Origin: DASZIT01 sp036268775
GTDB taxonomy: Bacteria > Actinomycetota > Acidimicrobiia > Acidimicrobiales > RAAP-2
Assembly: GCA_036268775.1 (NCBI GenBank)
Contig: DATATM010000034.1
Coordinates: forward strand, 1 to 64,000
Length of the DNA stretch: 64,000 nucleotides
Reading direction: 5' to 3'
Positions within the stretch are counted from its first letter, which is position 1, and the number at the start of each line of letters is the position of its first letter. The position numbers were made by a program, and so were the translations under genes. The notes under the pieces were generated by a model that was not told where the DNA came from, did not search any database, and saw only the letters and a program-made list of their open reading frames with translations. Of this stretch, positions 16,703 to 25,973 are shown in pieces.

Positions 16703-17884
16703 TCATCCCCGGGGCAGCCCCAACACCCGTTCTCCGACCAGCGTCCTCTGGATCTCATTGGTACCGGCAAAGATCGACGAGGCCTGATAGTAGAGCCACG
16801 ATCTCTGCCAGGTCCCATCCCCCGGATTGTCGCTGGCCCCGATCCATAGGGAAGAGGCGGGGCCGAGCACGGCCATGACCGTTTCGTGCAGCCGCTTGGA
16901 CATCTCGCTCCAGTACAACTTGAGGGTGCTTCCCTCCGGGCCGGGTGCCTCGCCCCGCTCGAGTCGGGTCAGGGTCCGCCAGTTGTGGAGCTGGAAAGTC
17001 TTGACCTCGATGTAGGCCTCCGCCACCCGTTGCCGGATGCCCCAGTCGTCGAATCCCGCCTCCCGGGTTTGGGCCAGCTCCAGGAGCTCCAACAGCAGCT
17101 GGCAGTGGATGCCGAGCTGGCGCGGGTTGACTCCCCGCTCGTGGGTGAGGGTGGAGTTGGCCACCGTCCAGCCTTCGCCGGGTTGGCCGACCAGGTGGGC
17201 ATCGGGGACGAAGACGCCGTCGAGGAGGACCTCGTTGAACTCGGCCTCGCCGGTGATCTGCACCAAGGGACGGACCTCGACCCCCTCAGCGTGCATGTCC
17301 ACCGCCAGGCAGGACATGCCCTGCTGCCGTTTGGGGGCGTCGGGCTCGCTACGGGCCAGACACAGTCCCCAGTCGGCGAACTGGGCATAGGAGGTCCAGA
17401 CCTTGCGGCCGGCGAGGTTCCAGCCGCCGTCGACCTTTTCGGCTTTGGTGGCCAATGACGCCAGATCGCTGCCGGCGTCGGGCTCCGAGAACAGCTGGCA
17501 CCACAGCTCCTCGGCGCCGAGAATGGGGGGCAGCCACTGCTGTTGCTGGTCGGGGGACCCGTGGGCAAACAAGGTCGGGCCCACCAGGTTGATGCCGATG
17601 CGGCCGACCAACTCGGGCGCCCGGGCCCGGGCCAGTTCCTCGGTGACCACGAAGTGCTCGGCCGGCCCAAGTCCGCGCCCGCCCATCTCTATCGGCCAGG
17701 TGACCCCGACCCATCGGCCGGCCGCCAATTGGGCCTGCCAGGAGCGCCCGAAGGCGACGCTCTCATCGAGGTCGGGGTTCCGGGGTGGCAGTCCGACGCC
17801 GTACTCCCAAGGGAGATGCTCCACCAGCCACTGGTGCAGCTCAGCTCGCAGTTCTTGCTGCTCGGGCGTGATCCGCAGGTCCAT
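16703..17884 (-). CDS. Acyl-CoA dehydrogenase
   Basis: A 393-residue acyl-CoA dehydrogenase of normal length, a flavoprotein introducing a 2,3-double bond into an acyl-CoA. Landmarks: CQLFSEPDAGSDLASLATKAEK with the FAD-contacting segment (cited by SEPDAGSD), KVWTSYAQFADWGLCLAR, and the C-terminal FAGTNEIQRTLVGERVLGLP. Ala occupies the position before GT that is Glu in medium-chain enzymes, so the base must come from elsewhere, as in many steroid-type FadE proteins. It lies 71 nt upstream of the crotonase and CoA-transferase genes and probably leads that operon. Confidence 0.9.
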   Translation of the reverse strand: MDLRITPEQQELRAELHQWLVEHLPWEYGVGLPPRNPDLDESVAFGRSWQAQLAAGRWVGVTWPIEMGGRGLGPAEHFVVTEELARARAPELVGRIGINLVGPTLFAHGSPDQQQQWLPPILGAEELWCQLFSEPDAGSDLASLATKAEKVDGGWNLAGRKVWTSYAQFADWGLCLARSEPDAPKRQQGMSCLAVDMHAEGVEVRPLVQITGEAEFNEVLLDGVFVPDAHLVGQPGEGWTVANSTLTHERGVNPRQLGIHCQLLLELLELAQTREAGFDDWGIRQRVAEAYIEVKTFQLHNWRTLTRLERGEAPGPEGSTLKLYWSEMSKRLHETVMAVLGPASSLWIGASDNPGDGTWQRSWLYYQASSIFAGTNEIQRTLVGERVLGLPRG

Positions 17885-17938
17885 TGGTCGTCAGCTTCGC
17901 ACATCGGTTGTGGAACCATCCGGACCGAGTCCGGCTCG

Positions 17939-18400
17939 CTACGTCCATGCCGTTGGATGGCAATTGGGAAATCCATCGGTGGTCATCCGTCCGGGCGGTT
18001 GGGGCGGTGCCGCGATCCGAGAGGCGAGCGGGTCGCAACCCACATTGGCTAGGTGCTCCCGGAGTAGGTCAGCCGCCCGGGCGGCATCGCCGGTAGCTGC
18101 GGCGCTGACCAATTCAATGTGGTGGCGTTCCCAGTTCATCTGCCGGCGACCAGGGCCCTGGCTCGCCGTTCTGTGGATGGCGTTGAGATCGGCGACGGCG
18201 AGCCCGAAGGCCGGATCGGCGGTCACCGCCCGGCGGAGTGCCGCCACCGCCAGGGGGCAGTTGACCGCCCGCTGAGCCAATCGGTACCAGGCTGCCGCCT
18301 GTCGGTTCGCAGTGACCGCACGGCCGTGGTCCTCGACGGCCGGCCCGAAAGTTGGGGGAAGGGTGGGACGAAGCGGTGGCTGACCACGGGTTGACTCCAT
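17939..18400 (-). CDS. Small TPR-like protein of unknown function
   Basis: A 153-residue protein I do not assign to a characterised family. The middle (AAALRRAVTADPAFGLAVADLNAI cited by RAVTADPAFGLAVADL) and the following RQMNWERHHIELV...LLREHL segments look like helical TPR-type repeats, with the W-E-R-H-H stretch seen in actinobacterial TPR proteins. It is much shorter than full TPR proteins and may be a remnant. It begins 51 nt downstream of the AfsR/BTAD-like regulator on the same strand, so it may be co-transcribed. Base composition resembles the neighbours. Confidence 0.55.
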   Translation of the reverse strand: MESTRGQPPLRPTLPPTFGPAVEDHGRAVTANRQAAAWYRLAQRAVNCPLAVAALRRAVTADPAFGLAVADLNAIHRTASQGPGRRQMNWERHHIELVSAAATGDAARAADLLREHLANVGCDPLASRIAAPPQPPGRMTTDGFPNCHPTAWT

Positions 18401-18451
18401 GGCTCCGAGGTTGAACCGGTGGCCTGTCGAGACGCTGAGGTGGGGCTGAGA

Positions 18452-21400
18452 TCAGCCGAGGCGAAGCCCGTAGGCGGAAGCCAGCGCTTCGACATCCGGC
18501 TCGTCGAGGGTGCCTTCCAGGAATGCCGCCGACCGGCCGGCGACCGCCCGTCGATGGAGGACATCCCCAAATCGGGCCCGGTTGGCCTGGGTGTCGGTGG
18601 AGGCGAGGGCGACTGCGGCGACGACCGTGTCGGCCAAGATGGCGACGAGGGGATCGGCGGCCTCGGAGGCTCGGTGTCGGGCTTGCCCGGCGAACTCGTC
18701 GGCGGCGGTCAGGTCACCGATGGCCAGGGACCACCAGACGAGGCCGATGAGCGCGGCGGCCGAACCCCCAGGGAAACCGACGGCCTCGTACTCGACCACG
18801 GCCTCGTCGAGCCATCGACGACAGGAGGGGAGATCTCCGAGTCGACGCGCCGCCGCCGCCCGACCTACCAGCGCGGGGGCATTGACGGCCTGAGGTCTGG
18901 CGGCGATGGCGTCGGCGAAGAGTTGCTCGGCAGCCACATCGTCACCGAGCCGGGCTCGCAGTGCCGCCAGCCGGATAAGCCACATCGACTCGAAGTGGGC
19001 CATTCCCGCCGTCCGGGACGCCATGATCAGTTCCTCGTAGACGTCGGCGGCGGCGGCCAAGTCTCCGTGGGACTCCTGGATGCCGGCCAGCATCCCCAAT
19101 CCGTAGGGGAACATCCAATGATCGCCAGTGGCCCGGAGCAACTCGACGCTGGCTCGGGCCATCAGCTCCGCCTCTTCGGTTTGGCCGAGGGCTGCCAGGT
19201 TGCGGGCGCTGAACATGTCGACGGTGGCGACGTCCCAGGCGTCTCCGGCATCGATCAGCAGCGGCTTGGCTTCGGCCAGAGCCTGCTGGGACGCCTTGAA
19301 TTCACCGAGACGGGTGAGGATTTCGGACAGCAGGAGCAGACTCCCGCCCAGCCATGCGGGTGCGTCGGCGTCGCGCAGATCGGCGACCGCGGCCTGGGAT
19401 GACTCCAGCGCTGGCCGGGGGCCGACGACGAAGAATCCGAAGTAGGCCTGATAGCCGGCCGCATATCCCCGAAGTCCAGTCGAGCCAGCGGGGTCATCGA
19501 CGGCGAGGGCATCCTTCGACCACCGGTAACCCTCGTGGAAGTCAGCTCGCAGGAACCATAGATAGGCGACCCGGCCGACCAGGGCCAGGGCGGAGGGGGC
19601 ATCTCCGCGCCCGATGAACCAGTCGAGGGCGGAGCGGAAGTTGTCCAGCTCCGCTTCCAGCCTGGCTCGCCATTCGATGCCCGAGTGGCCCCGGAGACCT
19701 GGTCGCCCCTGCTCCGCCAAGTCGAGGTGCCAACGGGCGTGCCGTTCCCGGAATTCGTCCGTCTCCCCGGTGTCAGCGAGGCGATCGCGGGCGTATTGCC
19801 AGAGGGTCTGCAGCTGGGAGTAGCGCGCCGGGGTGGAGGCAAGGTCGACGGTCACTAGGGATTTGTCCACCAGCCGGCTGAGGATGTCGAGAATCTCCTC
19901 CTTGGGTACCTGGTCGTCGGTGCAGACCGCCTCGGCGGCCGCCAGTTCGCAGCCGCCGGTGAAGACCGAGAGCCGGGCGAAGAGCCGTCGTTCGTCCTCG
20001 AACAGGAGGTCGTAGCTCCAGTCCACCACCGCCCGCAATGTCTGTTGGCGGGGGAGGTTGGTGCGGGCACCGCTGGTCAACAGGCGAAATCGGTCGTTGA
20101 GCCGTTCGGCCAGCGTCGTCAGTGGGAAGGCGCGGAGCCGGGCGGCGGCGAGCTCGACGGCCAAGGGAAGACCGTCCAACTGGCCACAGATGTCTTCGAT
20201 GATGATGGCGGCCGGCCCGTCGCGGCTGAAGCCAGGTTGCACCGCCAGTGCCCGATCGACGAAGAGCTCGACGGCGGCCGGAACCGCCAGGCCGGCCACC
20301 GGCACCAGGATTTCGCCGGGAACCCCGAGCGGCTCGCGGCTGGTGGCCAGCAACCGGAGGCCAGACACTGCGCCGACCAGGGTGTCGGCCAGGGCGGCCG
20401 CCTGGTCGATGACGTGCTCGCAATTGTCGAGGACGATGACGAGGGAGCGCCCGGCGAGGTGATGGAGGATGATGTCCACCGTTGATCCCCCGGCATGCGG
20501 GGTTCCGAGCGCCGAGGCAGCGGCCCCGAGGGCACCGGCCACCGCCGGCGCCACCCCTTCGGGATCGGTGACGGAGGCCAGCTCGATCAACCAGGCTCCG
20601 TCTCGGTACTCGTCGCGGAGGGAGGCGGCCACCTCCACCGCCAGTCGGGTCTTACCCACTCCGCCGGGACCGACCAGGGTCACCAGTCGGCAGGATCTCA
20701 CCGTCTCGCGCACCTGTTCGAGCTCGGCGTCGCGGCCGACGAAACTGCTCAGCGGCTCCCGGAGGTTTCCGGCGGCAACCGGTGCTCCGGGGAGCCGAAC
20801 CGGACCGGACGCCGCCAGGGTCGGATCCTGGTCCAGCACCCGGGCCTCGAGCTCCCGCAGGGCCGCGCCCGGATCGATCCCCAACTCGTCGACCAGCCGG
20901 TTACGGATCTCGCCGTAGGCCCGCAAGGCGTCGGCCTGCCGGCCGTCCCGATACAGCGCCAGGATCAGCAGCTCCCACAGGTGTTCGCGAAGCGGATGTT
21001 CTCGGCAGAGCGCCTCCAATTCTCCGATGACCTCGCCGTGTCGATCCATGGACAAGCTGGCTCCGGCCCTGGCCTCCACCGCTACCAGAGTCAACTCATC
21101 GAGGTGCGCCCGCTCGGCGTCGGCGAAGCCGGCATAGGCGAACTCCGCCAGCGGCTCCCCCCGCCTCAGCTCGAGGGCTTCGCCCAGCACGGAAGACGCC
21201 GGTTCTTCGTCCCTCTCTTCCAGGAGTCGCCGGCCCTTGGCCACCAGACGTTCGAAGCGAACGGTGTCGATGTCACCTGGGTCGACGGCCAAGGCGTAAC
21301 CCGCCTCGGTGGTGAGGATCGCCGCCGCCCCCAGAGACCGTCGCAGTTGGCCGATCTGGGCCTGGAGGGCATTGCCTGGGTTTGCCGACTGCCCGTCCTC

Positions 21401-21550
21401 CCACAGCGCGTCGATGAGACGGTCGGCGCTGATGGGCTTTCCGCGGTGCAGCGACAGCAGCGCGAGCAGGGCTCGCTGTTTGGCGCCGCGGATCGACACG
21501 CTGGCGCCGTCTGCCACCACCTCCAATTCCCCGAAGAGCCTGATCTCCAC
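18452..21550 (-). CDS. AfsR/SARP-type regulator: winged helix, BTAD, NB-ARC ATPase, TPR
   Basis: A 1,032-residue multidomain transcriptional regulator. In order: an OmpR-like winged helix (about 1-95, MEIRLFGELEV... GAKQRALLALL), a bacterial transcriptional activator domain of TPR type (about 100-245, ending LVDELGIDPGAALRELE), an NB-ARC ATPase (Walker A GPGGVGKTR near residue 310; Walker B LVIVLDNCEH; GLPLAVELAAARL), and a long helical TPR-like C-terminus. Such proteins integrate an ATP-dependent switch with DNA binding and often control secondary metabolism. The GTG at 21550 is preferred over 21559 because a TACGGT box (21563-21558) ends 7 nt upstream, implying a leaderless message. It is divergent from an ABC exporter operon, a likely target. 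Confidence 0.9.
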   Translation of the reverse strand: MEIRLFGELEVVADGASVSIRGAKQRALLALLSLHRGKPISADRLIDALWEDGQSANPGNALQAQIGQLRRSLGAAAILTTEAGYALAVDPGDIDTVRFERLVAKGRRLLEERDEEPASSVLGEALELRRGEPLAEFAYAGFADAERAHLDELTLVAVEARAGASLSMDRHGEVIGELEALCREHPLREHLWELLILALYRDGRQADALRAYGEIRNRLVDELGIDPGAALRELEARVLDQDPTLAASGPVRLPGAPVAAGNLREPLSSFVGRDAELEQVRETVRSCRLVTLVGPGGVGKTRLAVEVAASLRDEYRDGAWLIELASVTDPEGVAPAVAGALGAAASALGTPHAGGSTVDIILHHLAGRSLVIVLDNCEHVIDQAAALADTLVGAVSGLRLLATSREPLGVPGEILVPVAGLAVPAAVELFVDRALAVQPGFSRDGPAAIIIEDICGQLDGLPLAVELAAARLRAFPLTTLAERLNDRFRLLTSGARTNLPRQQTLRAVVDWSYDLLFEDERRLFARLSVFTGGCELAAAEAVCTDDQVPKEEILDILSRLVDKSLVTVDLASTPARYSQLQTLWQYARDRLADTGETDEFRERHARWHLDLAEQGRPGLRGHSGIEWRARLEAELDNFRSALDWFIGRGDAPSALALVGRVAYLWFLRADFHEGYRWSKDALAVDDPAGSTGLRGYAAGYQAYFGFFVVGPRPALESSQAAVADLRDADAPAWLGGSLLLLSEILTRLGEFKASQQALAEAKPLLIDAGDAWDVATVDMFSARNLAALGQTEEAELMARASVELLRATGDHWMFPYGLGMLAGIQESHGDLAAAADVYEELIMASRTAGMAHFESMWLIRLAALRARLGDDVAAEQLFADAIAARPQAVNAPALVGRAAAARRLGDLPSCRRWLDEAVVEYEAVGFPGGSAAALIGLVWWSLAIGDLTAADEFAGQARHRASEAADPLVAILADTVVAAVALASTDTQANRARFGDVLHRRAVAGRSAAFLEGTLDEPDVEALASAYGLRLG

Positions 21551-21657
21551 GCCTGTCACCGTACGACGGCGGGTCCGGCGGCGCCGCACCAGAGCCGGAT
21601 CTGTCCTGATTGTCTGCCCTCAGCGGGACGGCAGTGCCACCTCAGGGCCCAGGTAGA

Positions 21658-21695
21658 GGGTGGTTCCACAGCGACATCGAGGAAAGGAACCACCC
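21658..21695 (+). promoter_or_regulatory. 10-bp perfect inverted repeat abutting the ABC transporter start codon
   Basis: GGGTGGTTCC (21658-21667) and GGAACCACCC (21686-21695) are perfect inverted repeats separated by 18 nt; the right arm ends on the base before the ATG at 21696. The ribosome site GAGGAAAGG lies partly in the loop and partly in the right arm. As RNA this hairpin would hide part of the ribosome site; as DNA it could be an operator for the divergent AfsR-like protein. Confidence 0.55.
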
Positions 21696-22625
21696 ATGAT
21701 CGAGGCAAGGCAACTCACCAAGCGTTACGGGAAGACGGTGGCGGTCGACGACATCTCCTTCACCGTCCAACCCGGGCGCGTAACCGGCTTTCTCGGCCCC
21801 AACGGGGCGGGCAAGTCGACAACCATGCGGATGATCCTGGGTCTGGACACCCCGACCTCTGGGACTGTCCGGGTGGACGGGAAGCCCTACCGCCAGTTGG
21901 CCGACCCGCTTCGTTCGGTCGGAGCCCTCCTCGACGCCGGAGCCATCGTCGGGGGACGCAGCGCCGCCAATCACCTGACCTGGCTGGCCGACAGCAACGG
22001 CATTCCCCGCCGTCGGGTGGCGGAGGTGCTCGAGGTGGTGGGTCTCAGCGATGTGGCCGGAAGGCGAGTGGGCACCTTCTCGTTGGGCATGAACCAACGC
22101 CTGGGCATCGCCGCCGCCCTGATCGGCGACCCCGAGACCGTCATGTTCGACGAGCCCATCAACGGGCTGGACCCGGAGGGAATCGTCTGGATCCGCAACC
22201 TGATGAAGTCGCTGGCCTCGGAAGGCCGCACCGTGTTCCTCTCGAGCCATCTCATGAGCGAAATGGCCCAGACCGCCGATCACCTGCTCGTCATCGGGCG
22301 GGGTCGCATCATCGCCGATGCCAGCACCGATGAGTTCGTCAAGCGGCATACCGCGCCGAGCGTCCGGGTCCGAGCCGTCCAGCAGGCGGATTTGGCCGAG
22401 GCCCTCACCCAGCGGGGGGCGATCATCGAGTGTGGTCCCGACGACGCCTTGGTGGTGACCGGGCTCGACTCTGCCGCCATCGGCGGAGCCGCCGCTGCCC
22501 ATGACATCACCCTCGTCGAGCTCGCCCCCCTCGGGTCGTCGCTCGAGGAGGCGTATTTCGACTTGACCCGTGATGAAACCGACTTCCACGCCGGCCAGTT
22601 GACCGGCTCGACCAAAGGAATCTGA
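21696..22625 (+). CDS. ABC transporter ATP-binding protein
   Basis: A 309-residue ATPase subunit of an ABC exporter. It has Walker A GPNGAGKST (about residues 38-46), signature SLGMNQRLGIAA (cited by its core), Walker B VMFDEPINGLDP and the switch histidine in LSSHLMSEM. The type (DrrA/CcmA-like, with a C-terminal extension) commonly exports drugs or lipophilic compounds or confers self-resistance. The ATG at 21696 is preferred to an upstream in-frame start because GAGGAAAGG immediately precedes it. The permease gene follows after one base. Confidence 0.92.
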   Translation: MIEARQLTKRYGKTVAVDDISFTVQPGRVTGFLGPNGAGKSTTMRMILGLDTPTSGTVRVDGKPYRQLADPLRSVGALLDAGAIVGGRSAANHLTWLADSNGIPRRRVAEVLEVVGLSDVAGRRVGTFSLGMNQRLGIAAALIGDPETVMFDEPINGLDPEGIVWIRNLMKSLASEGRTVFLSSHLMSEMAQTADHLLVIGRGRIIADASTDEFVKRHTAPSVRVRAVQQADLAEALTQRGAIIECGPDDALVVTGLDSAAIGGAAAAHDITLVELAPLGSSLEEAYFDLTRDETDFHAGQLTGSTKGI

Positions 22626-22626
22626 C

Positions 22627-23469
22627 ATGAGCACCACGACCTGCACCATCAATCCGACACACAACCAGACTCACGCCTTCGTCCCGGCTTCACCGGCGCG
22701 GACCGCCACGATCCGCCGGGCCCGGAAAGCGGAGTGGACCAAACTCCGCACGCTGCCCTCCACCTGGCGGACCGCCATCATGGCCGTGACCGTATCCATC
22801 GCCCTGGGAACCATTCTCTGTATCTCCCAGGCCAATGGGTGGGCCACCATGACTGCCCAACAGCGCCATACGTTCGACCCGACCTCCTGCTCGTTGGGGG
22901 GCATCTTCTTGATCGGCGTGGTACTGCTCGGGGCACTGGGTGCCAGGACCGTCACCTCCGAGTACTCGACGGGGATGATCCGGACCACCTTCACCGCCAT
23001 GCCCACCCGACGGCTGGTACTGGCGGCCAAGGCGGCGGTTACTGCCGCCTTCGTGTTCCCGGTGGCCCTGCTGTGCGCGGTGCTCAGCTTCGAAGTCGGT
23101 CAGCGGGTCTTCATCAGCAAGCACCTCCAGGTGTCCCTCGGACATCCGGGCGTCCTCCAGGCGATTGCCTTCGCCGCCGTGGCGGTCAGCCTGGTCGGCG
23201 TCATCGGTGTGGGTCTCGGAGCAGTCATCCGACACACCGCCGCCACCACCACCGTGCTGGCGGTGGTGATTGTCGGGGGCCTCACCCTCGGGCAGTTCGT
23301 TCCCGCCGGCCTCCGTCAGTACCTGCCGGGAACCGCGCTGCAGGCAGCGGTCACCGTCAATCGGTCGGTTGGCCTCCTGCGGCCCGGTACCGCCATCATC
23401 GTGCTCGGCCTCTACGCCGCGGTGATCCTGGTGGCGGCGTCTATTCGGATGGCCCACCGTGACGCCTGA
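22627..23469 (+). CDS. ABC transporter permease
   Basis: A 280-residue membrane protein with about six hydrophobic segments (for example FLIGVVLLGALGA, TAAFVFPVALLCAVL, VAVSLVGVIGVGLGAV, TAIIVLGLYAAVILVAAS). The hydrophilic N-terminus of about 40 residues contains EWTKLRTLPSTW, the motif typical of ABC-2 type permeases. The segment ARTVTSEYSTGMIRTTF is also characteristic. It starts two bases after the ATPase gene, so the pair forms a complete exporter expressed as one unit and closed by the hairpin at 23515. No adjacent biosynthetic genes point to a substrate. Confidence 0.9.
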   Translation: MSTTTCTINPTHNQTHAFVPASPARTATIRRARKAEWTKLRTLPSTWRTAIMAVTVSIALGTILCISQANGWATMTAQQRHTFDPTSCSLGGIFLIGVVLLGALGARTVTSEYSTGMIRTTFTAMPTRRLVLAAKAAVTAAFVFPVALLCAVLSFEVGQRVFISKHLQVSLGHPGVLQAIAFAAVAVSLVGVIGVGLGAVIRHTAATTTVLAVVIVGGLTLGQFVPAGLRQYLPGTALQAAVTVNRSVGLLRPGTAIIVLGLYAAVILVAASIRMAHRDA

Positions 23470-23514
23470 TCGGTCCCGAGTCATCGCCTGACCTGCCACT
23501 GCGGTCAAGAGGAC

Positions 23515-23546
23515 ACGATGCCCCCGGCCTTGGCCGGGGGCATCGT
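23515..23546 (+). terminator. 15-bp perfect hairpin after the ABC operon
   Basis: ACGATGCCCCCGGCC-TT-GGCCGGGGGCATCGT is a perfect 15-bp GC-rich stem with a two-base loop, 45 nt after the permease stop codon. There is no T-run, as is usual for intrinsic terminators in high-GC actinobacteria. It separates the ABC operon from the acyl-CoA dehydrogenase gene at 23611. Confidence 0.75.
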
Positions 23547-23610
23547 CCTGTCCGGGGGTGATTCGTTCCAACTCGGGCGGGAGAAGGGGGGAGGCGTAAA
23601 CTCGCCAGCC

Positions 23611-24741
23611 GTGGACTTCGACCTGTCGCCGGAGCAGACCGCCCTGCGCGACGCCGCCGGGGTTCTGCTCGATCGCTTTGCGTCGCCCGAGCGGGTCCGC
23701 AGCATTGTCGGATCGGGGTTGGACCCGGCTCCCCCCGACGGCTTCGACATGACGTTGTGGGAAGCGATGGCCGACCAGGGTTGGCTGGCCATCGAACGCC
23801 CGGAGCCCGACGGTGGGCTGGGACTGGGGATGGTCGAGGTCGCGGTGTTGTGCGAGCAGCTCGCGCGTCGCGTCGCTCCGGCCCCGTTCATCGGGACCAT
23901 CCTCGCCCTCGGGGCTTTGGCCGACGCCGCCGAAGATGCGGGCCTTGCCGATGGGGTCAGGGAGGCCTGCCGCCGATGGTCGGACCAGATGGTGGCCGGC
24001 GAGGCGGTGGGATGCGTCGGCTGGTCCAATCAACCGGGCATCGAGACCGATGCCACCGACGGCGGCCGGTGCCGGCTGAGTGCCCGCCCGGAGCCGGTGG
24101 TATACGCATCGGTGTCGGACGTGGCGGTGGTGGTGGCCGGCGACAGTGTCTATCTGGTGGAACTGCCGGCCGAGGATCGCCCGTCGCCGGAGCCGGCCAT
24201 GGACCGGACCCGCCGGCTGGCCTGGCTCCGGCTCGACCAGACGCCGGCCCGGAAGATCGGGGGTACGGTTGCCGCCGCCAAATTGCTCGACCGGGCGGCC
24301 ACCTTGTTGTCGGCGGAGATGCTCGGGGCGTCGACCCGGGTGCTGGAGATGAGCGTCGACTACGCCAAGGACCGGGTTCAGTTCGGCAAGCCCATCGGCA
24401 GCTTCCAGGCGGTCAAGCACCGGCTGGCCGACGCCCTGGTCGACGTGGAGGGCATGCGTTCGAATGCGTACTACGCGGCGTGGTGCCTGGCCGCCGGGGA
24501 TCCCGACGCCTCGTTGGCGGCATCGGGGGCGAAGGCCTGGTGCTCGGAAGCCTCCCGCCGGGTCATGGCATCGGGTCTCCAGGTCCACGGCGGCATCGGG
24601 TTCACCTGGGAGCACGACCTCCACCTGTTCGTGAAGCGTTCCCAGCTCGACGAGTCGAGCTTCGGTGACGCCGCCTTCCACCGGGAGCGGGTGGCAGCGT
24701 TGTTGTCAGGGCGCAAACCGGAGGACCCGAGCCTGTTCTGA
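23611..24741 (+). CDS. Acyl-CoA dehydrogenase, ChsE/FadE beta-type subunit
   Basis: A 376-residue acyl-CoA dehydrogenase-fold protein. Landmarks are DYAKDRVQFGKPIGSFQAVKHRLAD, cited by RVQFGKPIGSFQAVKH, and the C-terminal HGGIGFTWEHDLHLFVKR. It lacks the GTxEIQR and SEPxAGSD segments in usable form. Such chains in mycobacteria usually pair with a second acyl-CoA dehydrogenase chain to make a heterotetramer, and no partner gene is adjacent here. The GTG at 23611 follows TAAACT by 8 nt (leaderless). Earlier in-frame codons lie inside the terminator hairpin. Confidence 0.85.
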   Translation: MDFDLSPEQTALRDAAGVLLDRFASPERVRSIVGSGLDPAPPDGFDMTLWEAMADQGWLAIERPEPDGGLGLGMVEVAVLCEQLARRVAPAPFIGTILALGALADAAEDAGLADGVREACRRWSDQMVAGEAVGCVGWSNQPGIETDATDGGRCRLSARPEPVVYASVSDVAVVVAGDSVYLVELPAEDRPSPEPAMDRTRRLAWLRLDQTPARKIGGTVAAAKLLDRAATLLSAEMLGASTRVLEMSVDYAKDRVQFGKPIGSFQAVKHRLADALVDVEGMRSNAYYAAWCLAAGDPDASLAASGAKAWCSEASRRVMASGLQVHGGIGFTWEHDLHLFVKRSQLDESSFGDAAFHRERVAALLSGRKPEDPSLF

Positions 24742-24752
24742 CCCGGTGGAGC

Positions 24753-25973
24753 TCAGGCGGGCCCCCGGGTGAGGAGCATGGAGCCGGCGATCGGGCCGCC
24801 ACCGTTGGCCACCACCGCCACGTCGTGCCGACCGGGGATCTGGCGTTCCCCGCCATCGCCGCGGAGCTGGACGCAGGCCTCGTGAATCAGGCCGAAGCCG
24901 TGCAGCCGGCCCGCCGACAGCTGGCCCCCGGCGGTGTTGAGGGGGAGCTCGCCGTCGAGGGCGATCCTCGACCCGCCCTCCACGAACGCCCCGCTCTCCC
25001 CCCGGCCGCAGAGGCCGAGAGCCTCGAGCCAGACCAGGGGCAGGATGCTGAACCCGTCGTAGAGCTGGGCCAGATCGACGTCGGAAGGGCGCAGGTCGGT
25101 CCGCTCCCACATGCTGGCGCCGGCGTCGCGAGCCGCCATGGTGGTCATGTCGTCGAACTGGTCCCAGCTCGGCCGCCCCCGCAGCGCCGTGCCGACCGCG
25201 TTCACATAGGCGGCGGGGTGGGGGGCGTCGGGGGCGTAGTCGACATGGGAGACGACCACCGCGGTGGACCCGTCGCAGGGAGCGTCGCAGTCGTAAAGGC
25301 AGAACGGGGTGGTGATGGTGCGGGCAGCCAGGTAGTCGTCCATCGACATCGGTTGACGGTAGAGAGCCTTGGGGTTGAGGACGGCGTTGCGCCGCCCGTT
25401 GAGCGCTACTTGGCCGAGCTGCTCGCGGGTGAGGCCGAACTCGTGGAACCGCCGCTGGGCCACCAGCGCGATCCAGTTGGCGGCCGAGACCGCGCCGAAC
25501 GGGATGGTCCATTGCAGAAAGCCGGAGAAGCGGGGGGCGCCGCCCCCGCCTCCGCCCCCACCCCCGCCGATGCCCTGGCGGCCGCCTTCCCCCTGGGCGG
25601 TCGACTCGGTGACGGTGCGGTAGACGAGCACATGGCGGGCGGCGCCGGAGGCGATGGCGAAACAGGCGGCGATCACCGCCTTCATCTGGGCCGGGCCTTC
25701 GGAGCCGCCGTCGTGCCAGTTCAGGCTCAGCCGGAGGGCATCCTGGACTTCGGGAGTCCCGGGGCCGGCGAAGCCCATGGAGCCACCTACGCCGGCACCG
25801 GGGTAGGTGGCCAGCCCGTCGATGTCCTCCCGGGTGAGGCCGGCGTCGGCGATGGCGGCCAGGCAGGCGTCGATGGTGAGGTCGATCTCAGTGCGCCCGA
25901 GCCGGCGGCCGACGTCGGACTGGCCGATGCCGGTGATGGCGGCGGCCCGTTCGGCTGGGGGTCCGACGCTCAC
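24753..25973 (-). CDS. Thiolase-fold protein of the Ltp2-like (retro-aldolase) type
   Basis: A 406-residue thiolase superfamily protein close to SCP-x/lipid-transfer protein thiolases. The segment that carries the acyl-accepting Cys in true thiolases reads HDGGSEGP without Cys, and the thiolase H-D-C-F motif is replaced by L-Y-D-G-F. The same His-to-Tyr type change is known in the Ltp2 steroid side-chain aldolases. This makes retro-aldol cleavage of a beta-hydroxyacyl-CoA more likely than thiolysis. A loop of ten consecutive Gly (GIGGGGGGGGGGAP) at about residues 136-145 is unusual. The GTG start overlaps the stop of the DUF35 gene (GTGA), as expected for an obligate complex. Confidence 0.82.
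   Translation of the reverse strand: MSVGPPAERAAAITGIGQSDVGRRLGRTEIDLTIDACLAAIADAGLTREDIDGLATYPGAGVGGSMGFAGPGTPEVQDALRLSLNWHDGGSEGPAQMKAVIAACFAIASGAARHVLVYRTVTESTAQGEGGRQGIGGGGGGGGGGAPRFSGFLQWTIPFGAVSAANWIALVAQRRFHEFGLTREQLGQVALNGRRNAVLNPKALYRQPMSMDDYLAARTITTPFCLYDCDAPCDGSTAVVVSHVDYAPDAPHPAAYVNAVGTALRGRPSWDQFDDMTTMAARDAGASMWERTDLRPSDVDLAQLYDGFSILPLVWLEALGLCGRGESGAFVEGGSRIALDGELPLNTAGGQLSAGRLHGFGLIHEACVQLRGDGGERQIPGRHDVAVVANGGGPIAGSMLLTRGPA

Noticed and set aside
25534..25570. C-rich tract read as a possible repeat or structured element
   Set aside because: It is the coding sequence for the polyglycine loop of the thiolase-like protein.
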